From positions 61,288 through 125,287 of the forward strand of contig CAZSSM010000009.1 of assembly GCA_964609385.1 (NCBI GenBank): 64,000 bases of DNA. The letters run 5' to 3'. How positions within the stretch are numbered: position 1 is the stretch's first letter; each line of letters starts with the position of its first letter. Source of the DNA: CAZSSM01 sp964609385. GTDB lineage: Bacteria; Planctomycetota; Planctomycetia; Isosphaerales; Isosphaeraceae. The notes beneath the pieces were generated by a model. The model was not told the origin of the DNA. It ran no database searches and saw only the letters and a list, made by a program, of their open reading frames with translations. Position numbers and translations under genes: made by a program. Positions 18,659 to 27,509 of this stretch are shown here, piece by piece.

Positions 18659-20146
18659 GTGACCGGCCTGCTCGACCCCGCAACGACGACCCGACCCGGA
18701 TCGGCCAATCTGGCGATCGCTTTGCCTGATCGACCCTTGGCATCCTGGGTCCAGTCGTTGGGGATGATGAGCGAGCCGGCCTTGTTGGTCAGCGGTCTGG
18801 GCTTTCCCCGATCGGGACGCGTCTCGGTCCTGGCCGCCGAACCGAGGCTGGTTTTCGAAGCGTTCGACGACCGATATCGGATCCGGGGAATCGGAGGCCA
18901 AATCGAGGGCGTCGGCAGCCTGAAGACGTTGGACGAGCTGACTCGAGCCTACGGGCTGGCGGACGCGGAATCGGCCACCCCGACCGACTCACAACGGGCG
19001 GGGGTTACATTCGAAGACTCGTTCCGGGGCGGGCTCATCGGCGCTGTGGGTTACGACCTAGCGCCCCAACTCGAACGGCTCCCCCGCAGACATGCCCGCG
19101 ACTCACGGCTGCCCGACATCCGGTTCGGGCTCTACGACACCTTCGTGATCGTCGAAGCCAAGGTTGGGACGGCCACACTGCACGGTGTCGATCTGCTTGG
19201 TGAGGGCTCAAGGGCTGTCCGACGACGACTCGCGAGTTGGCAAGAGCGGTTGGCCGTTGACGTTGGCTTGAACGTTGAAGCACGCTCCGGCCTCAAAGGC
19301 ATCAAGGGTCAGCTCCGATCGCTGGAACCGGACTTCACTCCGAACGCGTATCAGGAAGCCGTCGCGCGGGCTCTGGAGTACATCGCGGCCGGAGACGTGT
19401 TCCAAATCAATCTTTCGCAACGGTATCGGTTTGAAGGCGATTTGGATCCGCTCGAGGTCTTCCAGCGGGCGCGTGTGCTCTCGCCGGCCCCGTTTGCGGC
19501 CTATCTGGCCTGGGACGACATGGCGGTCATCAGCGCCAGTCCGGAATGGTTCTATCAGAGTCGAGGGGATCGGATCGCGACACGGCCGATCAAAGGGACA
19601 CGGCCGCGCTCGGACGATCCGATGCGAGATGCTGAACTGGCCCGCGAACTCGAGTCGAGTCCGAAGGATCGGGCCGAGCTGACGATGATCGTCGACTTGG
19701 AGCGCAACGACTTGGGACGCGTCTGTCGGCCCGGATCGGTCGTCGTAACCGAGCCGATCGTCCTGGAGCGTTACGCGCAGGTCCAACACCTGGTGGCGAC
19801 CGTTGAAGGACGATTGCGTCCCGGGATCGGTCCGGTCGACGTGTTATCGGCGATGTTCCCCGGCGGCTCGATCACCGGAGCACCGAAGATCCGGGCCATG
19901 CAGATCGTCGACGAGTTGGAACGCAACCGTCGGAGTCTTTACACCGGTGCGATCGGGTATCTCGGTCGCGGGGGGCGATCGGCGTTCAACATCGCCATCC
20001 GGACGATCCTCAAAGAAGCCGATCGGTACAGCTACCAGGTCGGCGGCGGGATCGTCGCCGACAGTCAGCCCGAGGCTGAGTATCGCGAGACGCTCGATAA
20101 GGCGCGGGGACTCCGACTGGCCTTGGGCTTGGAGGAACCGGCGTGA
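18659..20146 (+). CDS. pabB: Aminodeoxychorismate synthase component I (PabB)
   Basis: The protein has 495 residues from the GTG at 18659. It is a chorismate-binding enzyme. The C-terminal catalytic half has PIKGTRPR, AELTMIVDLERNDLGRVC, MFPGGSITGAPKIRAMQIV, YTGAIGYLGRGG and GGGIVADSQPEAEYRETL. The Lys in PIKGT is the residue that distinguishes PabB (4-amino-4-deoxychorismate synthesis via a covalent intermediate) from anthranilate synthase TrpE, which has Ala there. PabB with a glutaminase subunit makes aminodeoxychorismate for p-aminobenzoate and folate. The next gene, overlapping by 4 bp, is the lyase that completes the step. No pabA glutaminase gene is in the window; it may be shared with trpG elsewhere. 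Confidence 0.93.
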   Translation: MTGLLDPATTTRPGSANLAIALPDRPLASWVQSLGMMSEPALLVSGLGFPRSGRVSVLAAEPRLVFEAFDDRYRIRGIGGQIEGVGSLKTLDELTRAYGLADAESATPTDSQRAGVTFEDSFRGGLIGAVGYDLAPQLERLPRRHARDSRLPDIRFGLYDTFVIVEAKVGTATLHGVDLLGEGSRAVRRRLASWQERLAVDVGLNVEARSGLKGIKGQLRSLEPDFTPNAYQEAVARALEYIAAGDVFQINLSQRYRFEGDLDPLEVFQRARVLSPAPFAAYLAWDDMAVISASPEWFYQSRGDRIATRPIKGTRPRSDDPMRDAELARELESSPKDRAELTMIVDLERNDLGRVCRPGSVVVTEPIVLERYAQVQHLVATVEGRLRPGIGPVDVLSAMFPGGSITGAPKIRAMQIVDELERNRRSLYTGAIGYLGRGGRSAFNIAIRTILKEADRYSYQVGGGIVADSQPEAEYRETLDKARGLRLALGLEEPA

Positions 20147-20964
20147 CGATCTGGATCGATGGCGACTTTTCGAACGTCGCGGTGGTCCCCCTCGACCCGG
20201 AAGATCGCCTGCTGGCCCATGGGATCGGGCTCTTCGAGACACTCAGGACCTGGAACGGTACGCCGATACTCCTGCCGCGGCACCAGACGCGGGTCCTCGA
20301 ATCGGCTGAGACTTTGGGAATCACCCTCGAACCGTCGGACTTGCCTGAAACCAAGGACGTCTGTGCGCTCTGCGATTACGACGGGATCTCCGGTGACGCG
20401 CGGCTCCGGATTCACGTCAGCGGTGGCGGTGCCGGCGGCGAGCCCAAGCCGTTGGTCTGGATGACGGCGCGCCCGCTCGGGGCCGGCCTTCATCCCCACT
20501 TCGGCGCCGTACTGGTCGATTGCCCCTGGCGGATCGATCCGGTCGATCCGCTGGCCACCTTCAAGACCTTGAACTATTGGTCGCGGACCCTAGCGTACGA
20601 ACAGGCCCGACACGTTGGGGCCGACGACGCATTGTTCCGCTCGTCCGACGGTGCGGTCTGGGAGTCGAGCCGCTGCAACCTGTTCCTCGTCATCGACGGT
20701 CGGCTGATCACGCCAGGGCCGACCGGTCCGTTCTTGCCCGGCGTCATGCGAGGCTGGATTCTGGAACAGGCCGACCGGCTCGGTCTCCGTTACGAACAGC
20801 GCCCCGTGTTTAACACGGATCTAGCCCAGGCCGACGAGGCGTTCCTCACCAACGCCGTGCATGGGGTCCGGCCGATCGTCCGATGGCCCGATGGTCGGCA
20901 CCTCGAACCAGGTCCCATCATCGAGCAACTGCGCGCAGCCATCTCCACGCAACTGGCCCCCTGA
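20143..20964 (+). CDS. pabC: Aminodeoxychorismate lyase-like class IV aminotransferase (PabC)
   Basis: The protein has 273 residues. The GTG start overlaps the pabB stop (GTGA), so translation is coupled. It is a fold-type IV PLP enzyme: GIGLFETLRTWNG near the N-terminus, the catalytic Lys in TFKTLNYWSR, the Glu/Asn phosphate-binding motif VWESSRCNLF, and the C-terminal TNAVHGVRPIV. The family includes branched-chain and D-amino-acid aminotransferases, but the tandem position after pabB argues for aminodeoxychorismate lyase, which releases p-aminobenzoate and pyruvate. Confidence 0.88.
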   Translation: MTIWIDGDFSNVAVVPLDPEDRLLAHGIGLFETLRTWNGTPILLPRHQTRVLESAETLGITLEPSDLPETKDVCALCDYDGISGDARLRIHVSGGGAGGEPKPLVWMTARPLGAGLHPHFGAVLVDCPWRIDPVDPLATFKTLNYWSRTLAYEQARHVGADDALFRSSDGAVWESSRCNLFLVIDGRLITPGPTGPFLPGVMRGWILEQADRLGLRYEQRPVFNTDLAQADEAFLTNAVHGVRPIVRWPDGRHLEPGPIIEQLRAAISTQLAP

Positions 20965-21043
20965 CGTTGATGCGGGTGGGGACGACCCTTGGATCGGGTC
21001 AAGACTGGCCCCCAGGACATCCTTCGCGAGCGAGGTCGAGACG

Positions 21044-22162
21044 ATGAGGACCGTCGAGCAATTGGTCGCCTGGCTGGGTCGGATCGCCCCGCTCAGCTTG
21101 GCCGAATCGTGGGACAACGTCGGTCTGCTCATGGGAGATCCGAGCGCCGAAGTCTCGAAGGTGATGACCACCTTGACGGTCACCCCAACGACCGCCACCG
21201 AAGCGATCGAGGAAGGTGCGGGGCTGATCGTCAGCCACCACCCGATCCTCTTCAAGCCGACCCAGTCACTCCGGTCTGACCGAATAGGAACCGGACCGAT
21301 CTGGGCCCTGGCTCGGGCGGGCATCGCGGTCTATTCGCCGCACACAGCTTTCGACAACGCTGAGGGCGGCATCAACGACCTGATCGCCGACCGGCTCGGC
21401 CTCGACGATCGGCGCCCCCTACGCATGGCTCCGGCCCGGCTCGACGAGGACTCCAAAGTCGTCGTCTTCGTACCCGAAGGGGACCGCGACGCGGTGCTCA
21501 ACGCGATCTTCGCCCTAGGCGCCGGTCGGATCGGCAACTACCGCGAATGCTCCTTCGCCCTCAACGGGTATGGAACCTTTTTCGGTGAAGATGCGACGAA
21601 TCCGACGGTCGGCCAGTCCGGGCGTCGAGAGACCGCGCCGGAGCAACGGGTCGAGGTCGTCTGCCCCACGTCGAAGGTGCCGATGGTCCTGGAGGCGATC
21701 CGATCGCACCACTCGTATGAGGAGCCGGCCATCGATGTCTACCCGCTTCGCTCGACTCGTCGCGAACCCGGGATCGGTCGGGTCGGGCAACTCTCCGCGC
21801 CGACGACCTTGGGGGAACTGGCCCGCCGAGTCGGTCGGCTCCTCGAAGCGCCCGGCACACGGTTCGTCGGCGCGGCCGACCGAACGGTTCAATCGATCGC
21901 GGTGGTCTGCGGGGCCGGCGGCGATTTCCTGGAGGACGCGTCGCGATCGGCCGACACGCTGATCACCGGCGAGGCCCGTTATCACACCTGTGTCGAGGCC
22001 GAGGCCCGTCAGGTCGGTCTGGTCCTGGCCGGGCATCATGCCACCGAGCGTACCGGGGTCGAAGACCTCGCGCGTCGGATCGACGAGGCCTTCGATGACC
22101 TCAACTGCTGGGCCAGCCGCTCGGAAGGCGACCCGGTCAAGATCCCGACGCCTGAGGCATGA
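21044..22162 (+). CDS. Nif3-like dinuclear metal centre protein
   Basis: The protein has 372 residues. The ATG at 21044 is chosen because homology begins with MRTVEQLVAWLGRIAP; the earlier open frame is a shadow of pabC. Nif3/YbgI landmarks are ESWDNVGLLMGD, the metal-binding IVSHHPILFKP, HTAFDNAEGGINDLIADRLG and the C-terminal GHHATERTGVEDLARRI. Between the halves (~residues 135-245) is the PII/CutA1-like insert VEVVCPTSKVPMVLEAIRSHHS found in the long form of the family. The hexameric toroid binds two metals per subunit. Its cellular role is not settled (annotations as GTP cyclohydrolase I type 2 are uncertain). It lies 79 bp after pabC, probably in the same transcript. Confidence 0.92.
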   Translation: MRTVEQLVAWLGRIAPLSLAESWDNVGLLMGDPSAEVSKVMTTLTVTPTTATEAIEEGAGLIVSHHPILFKPTQSLRSDRIGTGPIWALARAGIAVYSPHTAFDNAEGGINDLIADRLGLDDRRPLRMAPARLDEDSKVVVFVPEGDRDAVLNAIFALGAGRIGNYRECSFALNGYGTFFGEDATNPTVGQSGRRETAPEQRVEVVCPTSKVPMVLEAIRSHHSYEEPAIDVYPLRSTRREPGIGRVGQLSAPTTLGELARRVGRLLEAPGTRFVGAADRTVQSIAVVCGAGGDFLEDASRSADTLITGEARYHTCVEAEARQVGLVLAGHHATERTGVEDLARRIDEAFDDLNCWASRSEGDPVKIPTPEA

Positions 22163-22195
22163 TGCTCGGAATCGGAGGCCTGGATCGCACCGTTC

Positions 22196-22456
22196 TCACT
22201 CCGAGTCCGGAGGGCTCGGCACGGGCAAATCCTTCTGAGAGACCCATTTGCCGGCCAGGGCCTCACCGGACCACTTCTGCAGCGAGATCGACTTGATCGT
22301 CGGTCGGTCCTCGTCGCGGATCACTTCATCCCACGCCTCCATATAGCGCTCTTCGATCTGCGCGGGCGTCTCACCGAGGCAGAGCAAGCGTTCGCCCGAG
22401 GGACTCAAAAGGGCCACCGCGCGGTAGTCCTGGGGGCCGGTCGATCCTGTGCTCAT
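22196..22456 (-). CDS. Small hypothetical protein
   Basis: The protein has 86 residues from an ATG behind AGGGAA. The sequence is hydrophilic, without signal or membrane segments: VALLSPSGERLLCLGETPAQ, then a helical EERYMEAWDEVIR and a C-terminal TIKSISLQKWSGEALAGKWV. Composition and the ribosome binding site fit a real gene. I do not recognise a family. It converges with the Nif3 gene at 33 bp distance. Confidence 0.6.
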   Translation of the reverse strand: MSTGSTGPQDYRAVALLSPSGERLLCLGETPAQIEERYMEAWDEVIRDEDRPTIKSISLQKWSGEALAGKWVSQKDLPVPSPPDSE

Positions 22457-22655
22457 GGGTCGTGGTTCCCTCGTGGATCCTCTTGGCTGTTAACGTGTGG
22501 TCAAAGAGGTGGATATGATATCTGAATGGATTGGCTCGATGCCAGTGACTTTGTCTCGAATGGTGTATTCCGGGAAGATCGCATTCTAGGTCCGTGCGCC
22601 CGGTCAGCCCAGTCTTCCGACAGCCGACCGCGATGGGATCGCTTTGCTCGATCCG

Positions 22656-23663
22656 TCACTCGGATCCGCAACGCAGATAGGTCTTCCCTTCGCGGCCGAT
22701 CCGTTCGGCCTCGACGACCGCCTCGCCGATCCGATCGAGCGGGAAGGTCTGGCCAACCGGCGTATCGAGGACACCATCGCGGATCATACCGAAGAGGGTC
22801 CGGAACAAGCCGAGCAGCTTTAACTTGCTCTGTTGCTGCGTGAAATGCCCGAGCCAGAACCCTTCGATGATTCGCTTGCCGGCGATCATGGCGCGGGGGT
22901 CAAACTGGATCGGTTCGTTCGAGAGCAGGCCGTAGACTAACATCCGGCCGTCGTTGTCGAGACAGGAGAACACGTCTGATCCGATCGCGCCGCCGACCGG
23001 GTCGATCGCGAAGCGAACGCCGCGACCTCCGGTGATCTGTTGGACCTGATCGACGATCGGCCCGTCCTCGGTGACGACGACCGCATTGGGCTTGAGGTCA
23101 GCAATCTCCTCGGCGGCCCCGCGTCGACGGACCACGTTGATGGTCCGAAACCCAGCGTGACGTCCCAAACGGATGATCATTCGGCCCAGCGCGGAGTTGG
23201 CCGCCGATTGGAGGAGCCATTCCCCGCTCGGCACGTTCAGGACTTCCCGAGTCATGGCGTAGGCTGTGGCCGGGTTGACGAAGAACGAGGCGATCTGTTC
23301 GTCGGGGAGGTCCGAAGGGGCTGGGACGATCCGGAGCGCCGGGACGATCGCGTACTCGGCCCAATTGCCGCCCGCCTGGTTGAGCACCACGACCCGCTTC
23401 GAACCGCAGATCCGCTTCATGGTCGCCGAGGCCAGGCCGGACCCGACCGCATCAACCACGCCCACCCCTTCGAAGCCCGGCGTGGCCGGCAGTTCGGGAA
23501 GGACGCCGTATCGTCCGCGTGTGACCAACAGGTCCGACGGGTTGATCGGACTCAGGATCATCCGGACCCGAACCTCGCCGGGACCGGGCTCGGGCATGGG
23601 CTGATCGACGACGTTCAGAACGTCAGTCGGCTCGCCGAACGTATCGAATTGGATCGCCTTCAT
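22656..23663 (-). CDS. Medium-chain dehydrogenase/reductase (enoyl-ACP/quinone reductase-like)
   Basis: The protein has 335 residues from the ATG at 23663 (a GTG two codons upstream is possible). It is an MDR superfamily protein: an N-terminal GroES-like domain (MPEPGPGEVRVRMILSPINP; ATPGFEGVGVVDAVGSG) then a Rossmann domain (NSALGRMIIRLGRHAGFRTI; FAIDPVGGAIGSDVF; GRMLVYGLLSNEPI). The catalytic zinc ligands of alcohol dehydrogenases are absent. The overall pattern, with NPSDLLVTRGRYGVLP, resembles the zinc-less quinone oxidoreductase/MECR (2-enoyl thioester reductase) branch using NADPH. Physiological substrate is unknown. The gene is monocistronic and divergent from the sulfurtransferase. 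Confidence 0.87.
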   Translation of the reverse strand: MKAIQFDTFGEPTDVLNVVDQPMPEPGPGEVRVRMILSPINPSDLLVTRGRYGVLPELPATPGFEGVGVVDAVGSGLASATMKRICGSKRVVVLNQAGGNWAEYAIVPALRIVPAPSDLPDEQIASFFVNPATAYAMTREVLNVPSGEWLLQSAANSALGRMIIRLGRHAGFRTINVVRRRGAAEEIADLKPNAVVVTEDGPIVDQVQQITGGRGVRFAIDPVGGAIGSDVFSCLDNDGRMLVYGLLSNEPIQFDPRAMIAGKRIIEGFWLGHFTQQQSKLKLLGLFRTLFGMIRDGVLDTPVGQTFPLDRIGEAVVEAERIGREGKTYLRCGSE

Positions 23664-23898
23664 ATGCACCTACTCAGGGTCGAGCCACCCTTCGATAATC
23701 TTCGGAGGCTTGGTCCCGAAGCTCTCGGAAGCCTCAAACTTCGACTCACTTTCCGGATCACAAGCAGGGCGATCCTCGTCGGTTTCGAATCCGACCGCAA
23801 GCCGATTCGCCTTATGAGACTGATGACACGACCGGATCGGCCGGGAATGGTAACTTAGCGGGGTCACCGTTCCTTGTCTCAAGCGAAGAGCTTTCGCC

Positions 23899-24783
23899 AT
23901 GTCCTTGCCTTTGCCCGTGCTCGATGATCTCATCGTCACGACCGATTGGCTCGACACACATCGAGCAGATCCGCGGATTCGGATCGTCGACATGCGCGGG
24001 TCGGTTCGGACGCGTCAGATCGAGCCAGGCGTCGAGGAGGCCACTTACCTCGGCGCCCGTCAGGAATATCTTGCCGAGCACATTCCGGGTGCGGTCTACA
24101 TCGACTGGACCGCCGACATCGTCGACCCGGACGACCCGGTCCCAGCTCAGATCGCCAGGCCCGAGCGGTTCGCCGCGGTCATGGGAACGCGGGGTATCGG
24201 TGAGGACAGTGTCGTCATCGCCTACGACCACATGGGCGGCCAGTTCGCCACAAGGCTCTGGTGGGCCCTCACTTATTACGGACACGAGCACATCTATGTG
24301 CTGGACGGCGGTTGGAACCGCTGGTGCGAGGAAGGACGTGAGGTCGAAGAGGGCGAGGTTGCCGTCGAGCCGAGGACCTTCAACCCGCGAGTCCGACCCG
24401 ATTGGCGGATCGACGTTGAGACGCTCCGAGGCCGATTGGACGCTCCCGAGATCCAACTGCTCGACGCCCGCGACGAAGGTCAGTACCGCGCCGAGCGTCG
24501 ACGCGGTCCGCGCGGCGGCCACATCCCCAACGCCCTCCACCTGCCTCGGGAACGCTTCTTCGCCGAGGGGGGCGGGTTTCTGACGCGCGATGCGGTCCAG
24601 GGCGTCGCCGACGAAGCCGGGCTGACTCACGAGCGGCCCGTGATCGCCTATTGCAATGGCGGGGTTGCCGCAACCGTCCTGCTGTTCAACCTTCGACGGA
24701 TCGGCTATCGGAGCCTGACCAACTACGACGGCTCCTGGAACGAATGGGGCCCCCGAACCGACCTCCCGGTCGCGACCCCATGA
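23899..24783 (+). CDS. Tandem-rhodanese sulfurtransferase
   Basis: The protein has 294 residues with two rhodanese domains (~15-145 and ~165-290). The first lacks a catalytic Cys (VVIAYDHMGGQFATRLWW), as is usual for the structural domain. The second has CNGGVAATV with the active-site Cys in the six-residue loop. CRS motifs are EHIPGAVYIDW and GHIPNALHLPRERF. Such proteins are thiosulfate or 3-mercaptopyruvate sulfurtransferases that move sulfane sulfur via a Cys persulfide. The loop CNGGVA differs from the canonical CRKGVT and CGSGVT of characterised enzymes, so I leave the donor open. Confidence 0.92.
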   Translation: MSLPLPVLDDLIVTTDWLDTHRADPRIRIVDMRGSVRTRQIEPGVEEATYLGARQEYLAEHIPGAVYIDWTADIVDPDDPVPAQIARPERFAAVMGTRGIGEDSVVIAYDHMGGQFATRLWWALTYYGHEHIYVLDGGWNRWCEEGREVEEGEVAVEPRTFNPRVRPDWRIDVETLRGRLDAPEIQLLDARDEGQYRAERRRGPRGGHIPNALHLPRERFFAEGGGFLTRDAVQGVADEAGLTHERPVIAYCNGGVAATVLLFNLRRIGYRSLTNYDGSWNEWGPRTDLPVATP

Positions 24784-24795
24784 TCGAAGCGTGGG

Positions 24796-25497
24796 TCACG
24801 TGGTCTCTTCGTCGGAATCGGAGGCGCGGACCTCGTCACCACCGGGATCGTAGAACGGGCAGCCCGAGTAATAGGTCAACGGGGCGTCGCGGACGTCCAA
24901 AACTTCTTCGTCCAGGCCGGTCAGTTCGGCCAGTCGCATCCCGAGTTCGACGAGCATCTCGGCCGAGTAGCCCGGGAAGATCTTGACGATCTGGCCGTCG
25001 CGATCGATGACGGCCACGTAGGCCGAGTTGGTCGCCTCAAAAGCCTGGATGATTTCCAAATCGGGGTCCGTGAGGACCGGGAACGGGGTCTCGTGCTCGT
25101 CGACCCACCGCTGGGCGATGTCGACATCCCCATCGATTACGCCGACGAATCGGGCTCGTTCCCCATAGACGTCATGGACGCTTTGGAAGTAGGGCTCGGC
25201 CGAGGTGCTGCACGGGCAACCGTCCTTGATGAAGATGATCACGGAAGGCCCGTCGGCGGTGAGGTCGGCGAGGGAAAGGCGTTGTCCCTCATGGGAGATC
25301 GCCTCGAACTCGGGCGCCGGATCGTCGATCTTCGCATCGGCCTGGGTGATCATCTCCTCGGAGACATAATGCGATTCCGGCTCGACGAAGACGTCGGGGT
25401 CGACTTTCGAGGCGACTTCCGCCTGATGGCGCCCCCAGAAAAAGAGGCCGACCGCGCCGACCACGACGATCCCATAAACCACGACGATCGGACGCAA
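24796..25497 (-). CDS. Membrane-anchored thioredoxin-fold (redoxin) protein
   Basis: About 233 residues. I favour the TTG at 25497, seven bases after AAGGGGG; a TTG at 25533 would add 12 residues. A single N-terminal membrane segment (RPIVVVYGIVVVGAVGLFFW) is followed by a periplasmic or paryphoplasmic thioredoxin fold: DPAPEFEAISHEGQRLSLAD, VIIFIKDGCPCSTSAEPYF with a CPC motif, and PFPVLTDPDLEIIQAFEA with the cis-Pro side, then YVAVIDRDGQIVKIFPG. It belongs with AhpC/TSA-TlpA-like proteins. The CxC instead of CxxC suggests a peroxiredoxin-like or disulfide-handling activity. It converges with the sulfurtransferase gene. Confidence 0.83.
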   Translation of the reverse strand: MRPIVVVYGIVVVGAVGLFFWGRHQAEVASKVDPDVFVEPESHYVSEEMITQADAKIDDPAPEFEAISHEGQRLSLADLTADGPSVIIFIKDGCPCSTSAEPYFQSVHDVYGERARFVGVIDGDVDIAQRWVDEHETPFPVLTDPDLEIIQAFEATNSAYVAVIDRDGQIVKIFPGYSAEMLVELGMRLAELTGLDEEVLDVRDAPLTYYSGCPFYDPGGDEVRASDSDEETT

Positions 25498-25686
25498 CGC
25501 TTCGCCCCCTTGCCCATCAACATCGATTACCAATCCCGACCCGACGGCGCCGATCGGCCTGGATCACTTGGTTCGTTCACCCACTCGGCTCCGCCCACAA
25601 CTTACATTTACCGAGAATTTTAGCGGATGGCCCTCGGACGGATCAAAGCGGCCCGGGCTCGGTTGGCTTCCGGGGTTCCCAGCCGC

Positions 25687-27417
25687 TCAACGCATGGCGA
25701 CATCGGACGTGGTTCCGCTGCGCAAGTCGTAGACGGCAATGGCCGCGTCGGGCGTGACGTGGATCGGGTCGCGGTCGTCGAAGGAATCGAAGTACCCCTC
25801 AGGCCCCCAAGGTCCCCACTGGAGCGAACGGCCGATCGCCACAAATCGGGTCGGGACTTCGGTCGGATCGTCGGGAAGATCGTCGCGGACGTGGACCGCA
25901 TCAATCATATAGACCGCGCCAGTCACACCGTAGCAGCGCGGGTCGGTGTTGCCGAAGTAGAAGAGGGTCAGATCGGCATTTTCGGGCGCGTTCCGTTGCC
26001 AACTCGCCAGGTGCTTGGCCCCCTGCCCCCAATCGAGGTTCGAGTCGCTCAGGACGTGCTTGCCGCCTTCGGGGCCCCCGACGAGCCCGTTAAAGAACGA
26101 GAGCGGGTGCGGTTGTGTCGAGGCGGTCGCAATGCCCAGCCCGACGATCCCGAGCACCAGACCTCCACGTACCCAACGTGTGGGCGATTCGGCCAAGGCT
26201 GCGACCCAGACGAGCATTGGCGGCCAGATCGGCAACAGGTAGCGAATCCCATAGTTGCGTGACGAGGCCAGCGTGACGATCGCCAGTAATCCCAGGCTAC
26301 AGACGGCCAAGAGCATCGCCCCATTGCGCGTCTGGGCTGTCGGCACTAACCGGGCCGCTCCGGATCCCCAACGCAGCCCAAGCAGGACCAGCAACGCGAT
26401 CGGGAGCTTCACCGCCAAGGCCACCAGATAGTAGCCGAAAAACCCCGACTCGCTCCGACGCCCAAACAGATAGCTCGAGCCTCCCCCAGACTGGAGCTGC
26501 ATCTGACGCGCAAAGCCAACCCAATCCTGCGGCCAGGGGCGATCGATCAACGCCCCAACCGGCCCGACGGCCCAGTTCGGCAAAGCTCGTTCAAGCGCTG
26601 GATGGGACTGGCCGGCGCGCGGCGAGGCCGGCAAGGTGGCGAACCCGTTGACGATCAGGTTCGTCGCCACGACGAGCATCAAAGCGAACAGTCCATGGAC
26701 GATCGCCACACGCACCAAATCAGGCCACGATCGCGGGTCGGGACGGCGTCGGACCTCAGCGATCACGTAGGCCAATCCAAGGAGCGCCGGCAGCAGGACC
26801 GCGGTGAACTTGCAGGAGAATGCCAGCCCGGTCGATATCGAGGCGGTCACGAACCAGAGATGCCGACGCGTCGCCAGGTACTGTCCAAAGCTGACGACCG
26901 CCAACGTCCAGAAGAACGTCAACGGACCTTCCATGGTGGCCAACCCCACGTGAGCCCGGAGGTTCGGTTCCAAAGCGACCAACCAGGCCGCCGCAATCGC
27001 CGCTCGGCCTCCGAGGAGCTGAGATGCCCAGAGGGCCGATAACCCGACGATCCCGACGCCGAACAGCGCGGTTGTCATCCGGACCCAGGGCAAGAGGCGA
27101 TCCTGGTGTCCGACCGGGTCGTCGATCCAGGACCCGAGCCCACCGACTTCCAGCGCGAGGAAGACCGGAACGTGTGGGATCTTCCAGAACAAAACCGGCG
27201 AGCCCATTCGGGAGATCGACTCTTGGTCGCCGGTCCGCCACCAATGGGCGGCGACCTCCAGATACGTGATCTCATCATAGGTGGCCGAAGCATCCCAGGC
27301 CGTGTCGGCGGCGAGGAGCCAGCCGATCGTCGAGGCTAAGACGACGTGGCCCAAAATCCCAAGATGTCCGGGCCGCAATCCGTACGAGGACGTCGAGACC
27401 GAGTTGGAGTGGCTCAT
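25687..27417 (-). CDS. GT39/ArnT-like membrane glycosyltransferase
   Basis: The protein has 576 residues from an ATG behind AAGGATGAG. There are about ten hydrophobic segments. The first periplasmic loop has the acidic pair in YDEITYLEVAAHWWRTG, followed by HVGLATMEGPLTFFW. Both match GT-C fold transferases of the dolichyl/undecaprenyl-phosphate-mannose family (GT39/PMT_2). The soluble C-terminal part begins near LSDSNLDWGQGAKHLASW, a sequence commonly seen in bacterial members. It would transfer a sugar from a polyprenyl-phosphate donor to a protein or lipid outside the cytoplasm. It probably shares a transcript with the oxidoreductase gene 92 bp upstream. Confidence 0.85.
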   Translation of the reverse strand: MSHSNSVSTSSYGLRPGHLGILGHVVLASTIGWLLAADTAWDASATYDEITYLEVAAHWWRTGDQESISRMGSPVLFWKIPHVPVFLALEVGGLGSWIDDPVGHQDRLLPWVRMTTALFGVGIVGLSALWASQLLGGRAAIAAAWLVALEPNLRAHVGLATMEGPLTFFWTLAVVSFGQYLATRRHLWFVTASISTGLAFSCKFTAVLLPALLGLAYVIAEVRRRPDPRSWPDLVRVAIVHGLFALMLVVATNLIVNGFATLPASPRAGQSHPALERALPNWAVGPVGALIDRPWPQDWVGFARQMQLQSGGGSSYLFGRRSESGFFGYYLVALAVKLPIALLVLLGLRWGSGAARLVPTAQTRNGAMLLAVCSLGLLAIVTLASSRNYGIRYLLPIWPPMLVWVAALAESPTRWVRGGLVLGIVGLGIATASTQPHPLSFFNGLVGGPEGGKHVLSDSNLDWGQGAKHLASWQRNAPENADLTLFYFGNTDPRCYGVTGAVYMIDAVHVRDDLPDDPTEVPTRFVAIGRSLQWGPWGPEGYFDSFDDRDPIHVTPDAAIAVYDLRSGTTSDVAMR

Positions 27418-27509
27418 GGAAGCTCATCCTTTGAGCGGATCGGTCGATCGTTCGGAACTGGAGCCCGAACGCCATTCATCCATGTCCGATCGACAGCGGA
27501 AACCGAGGG

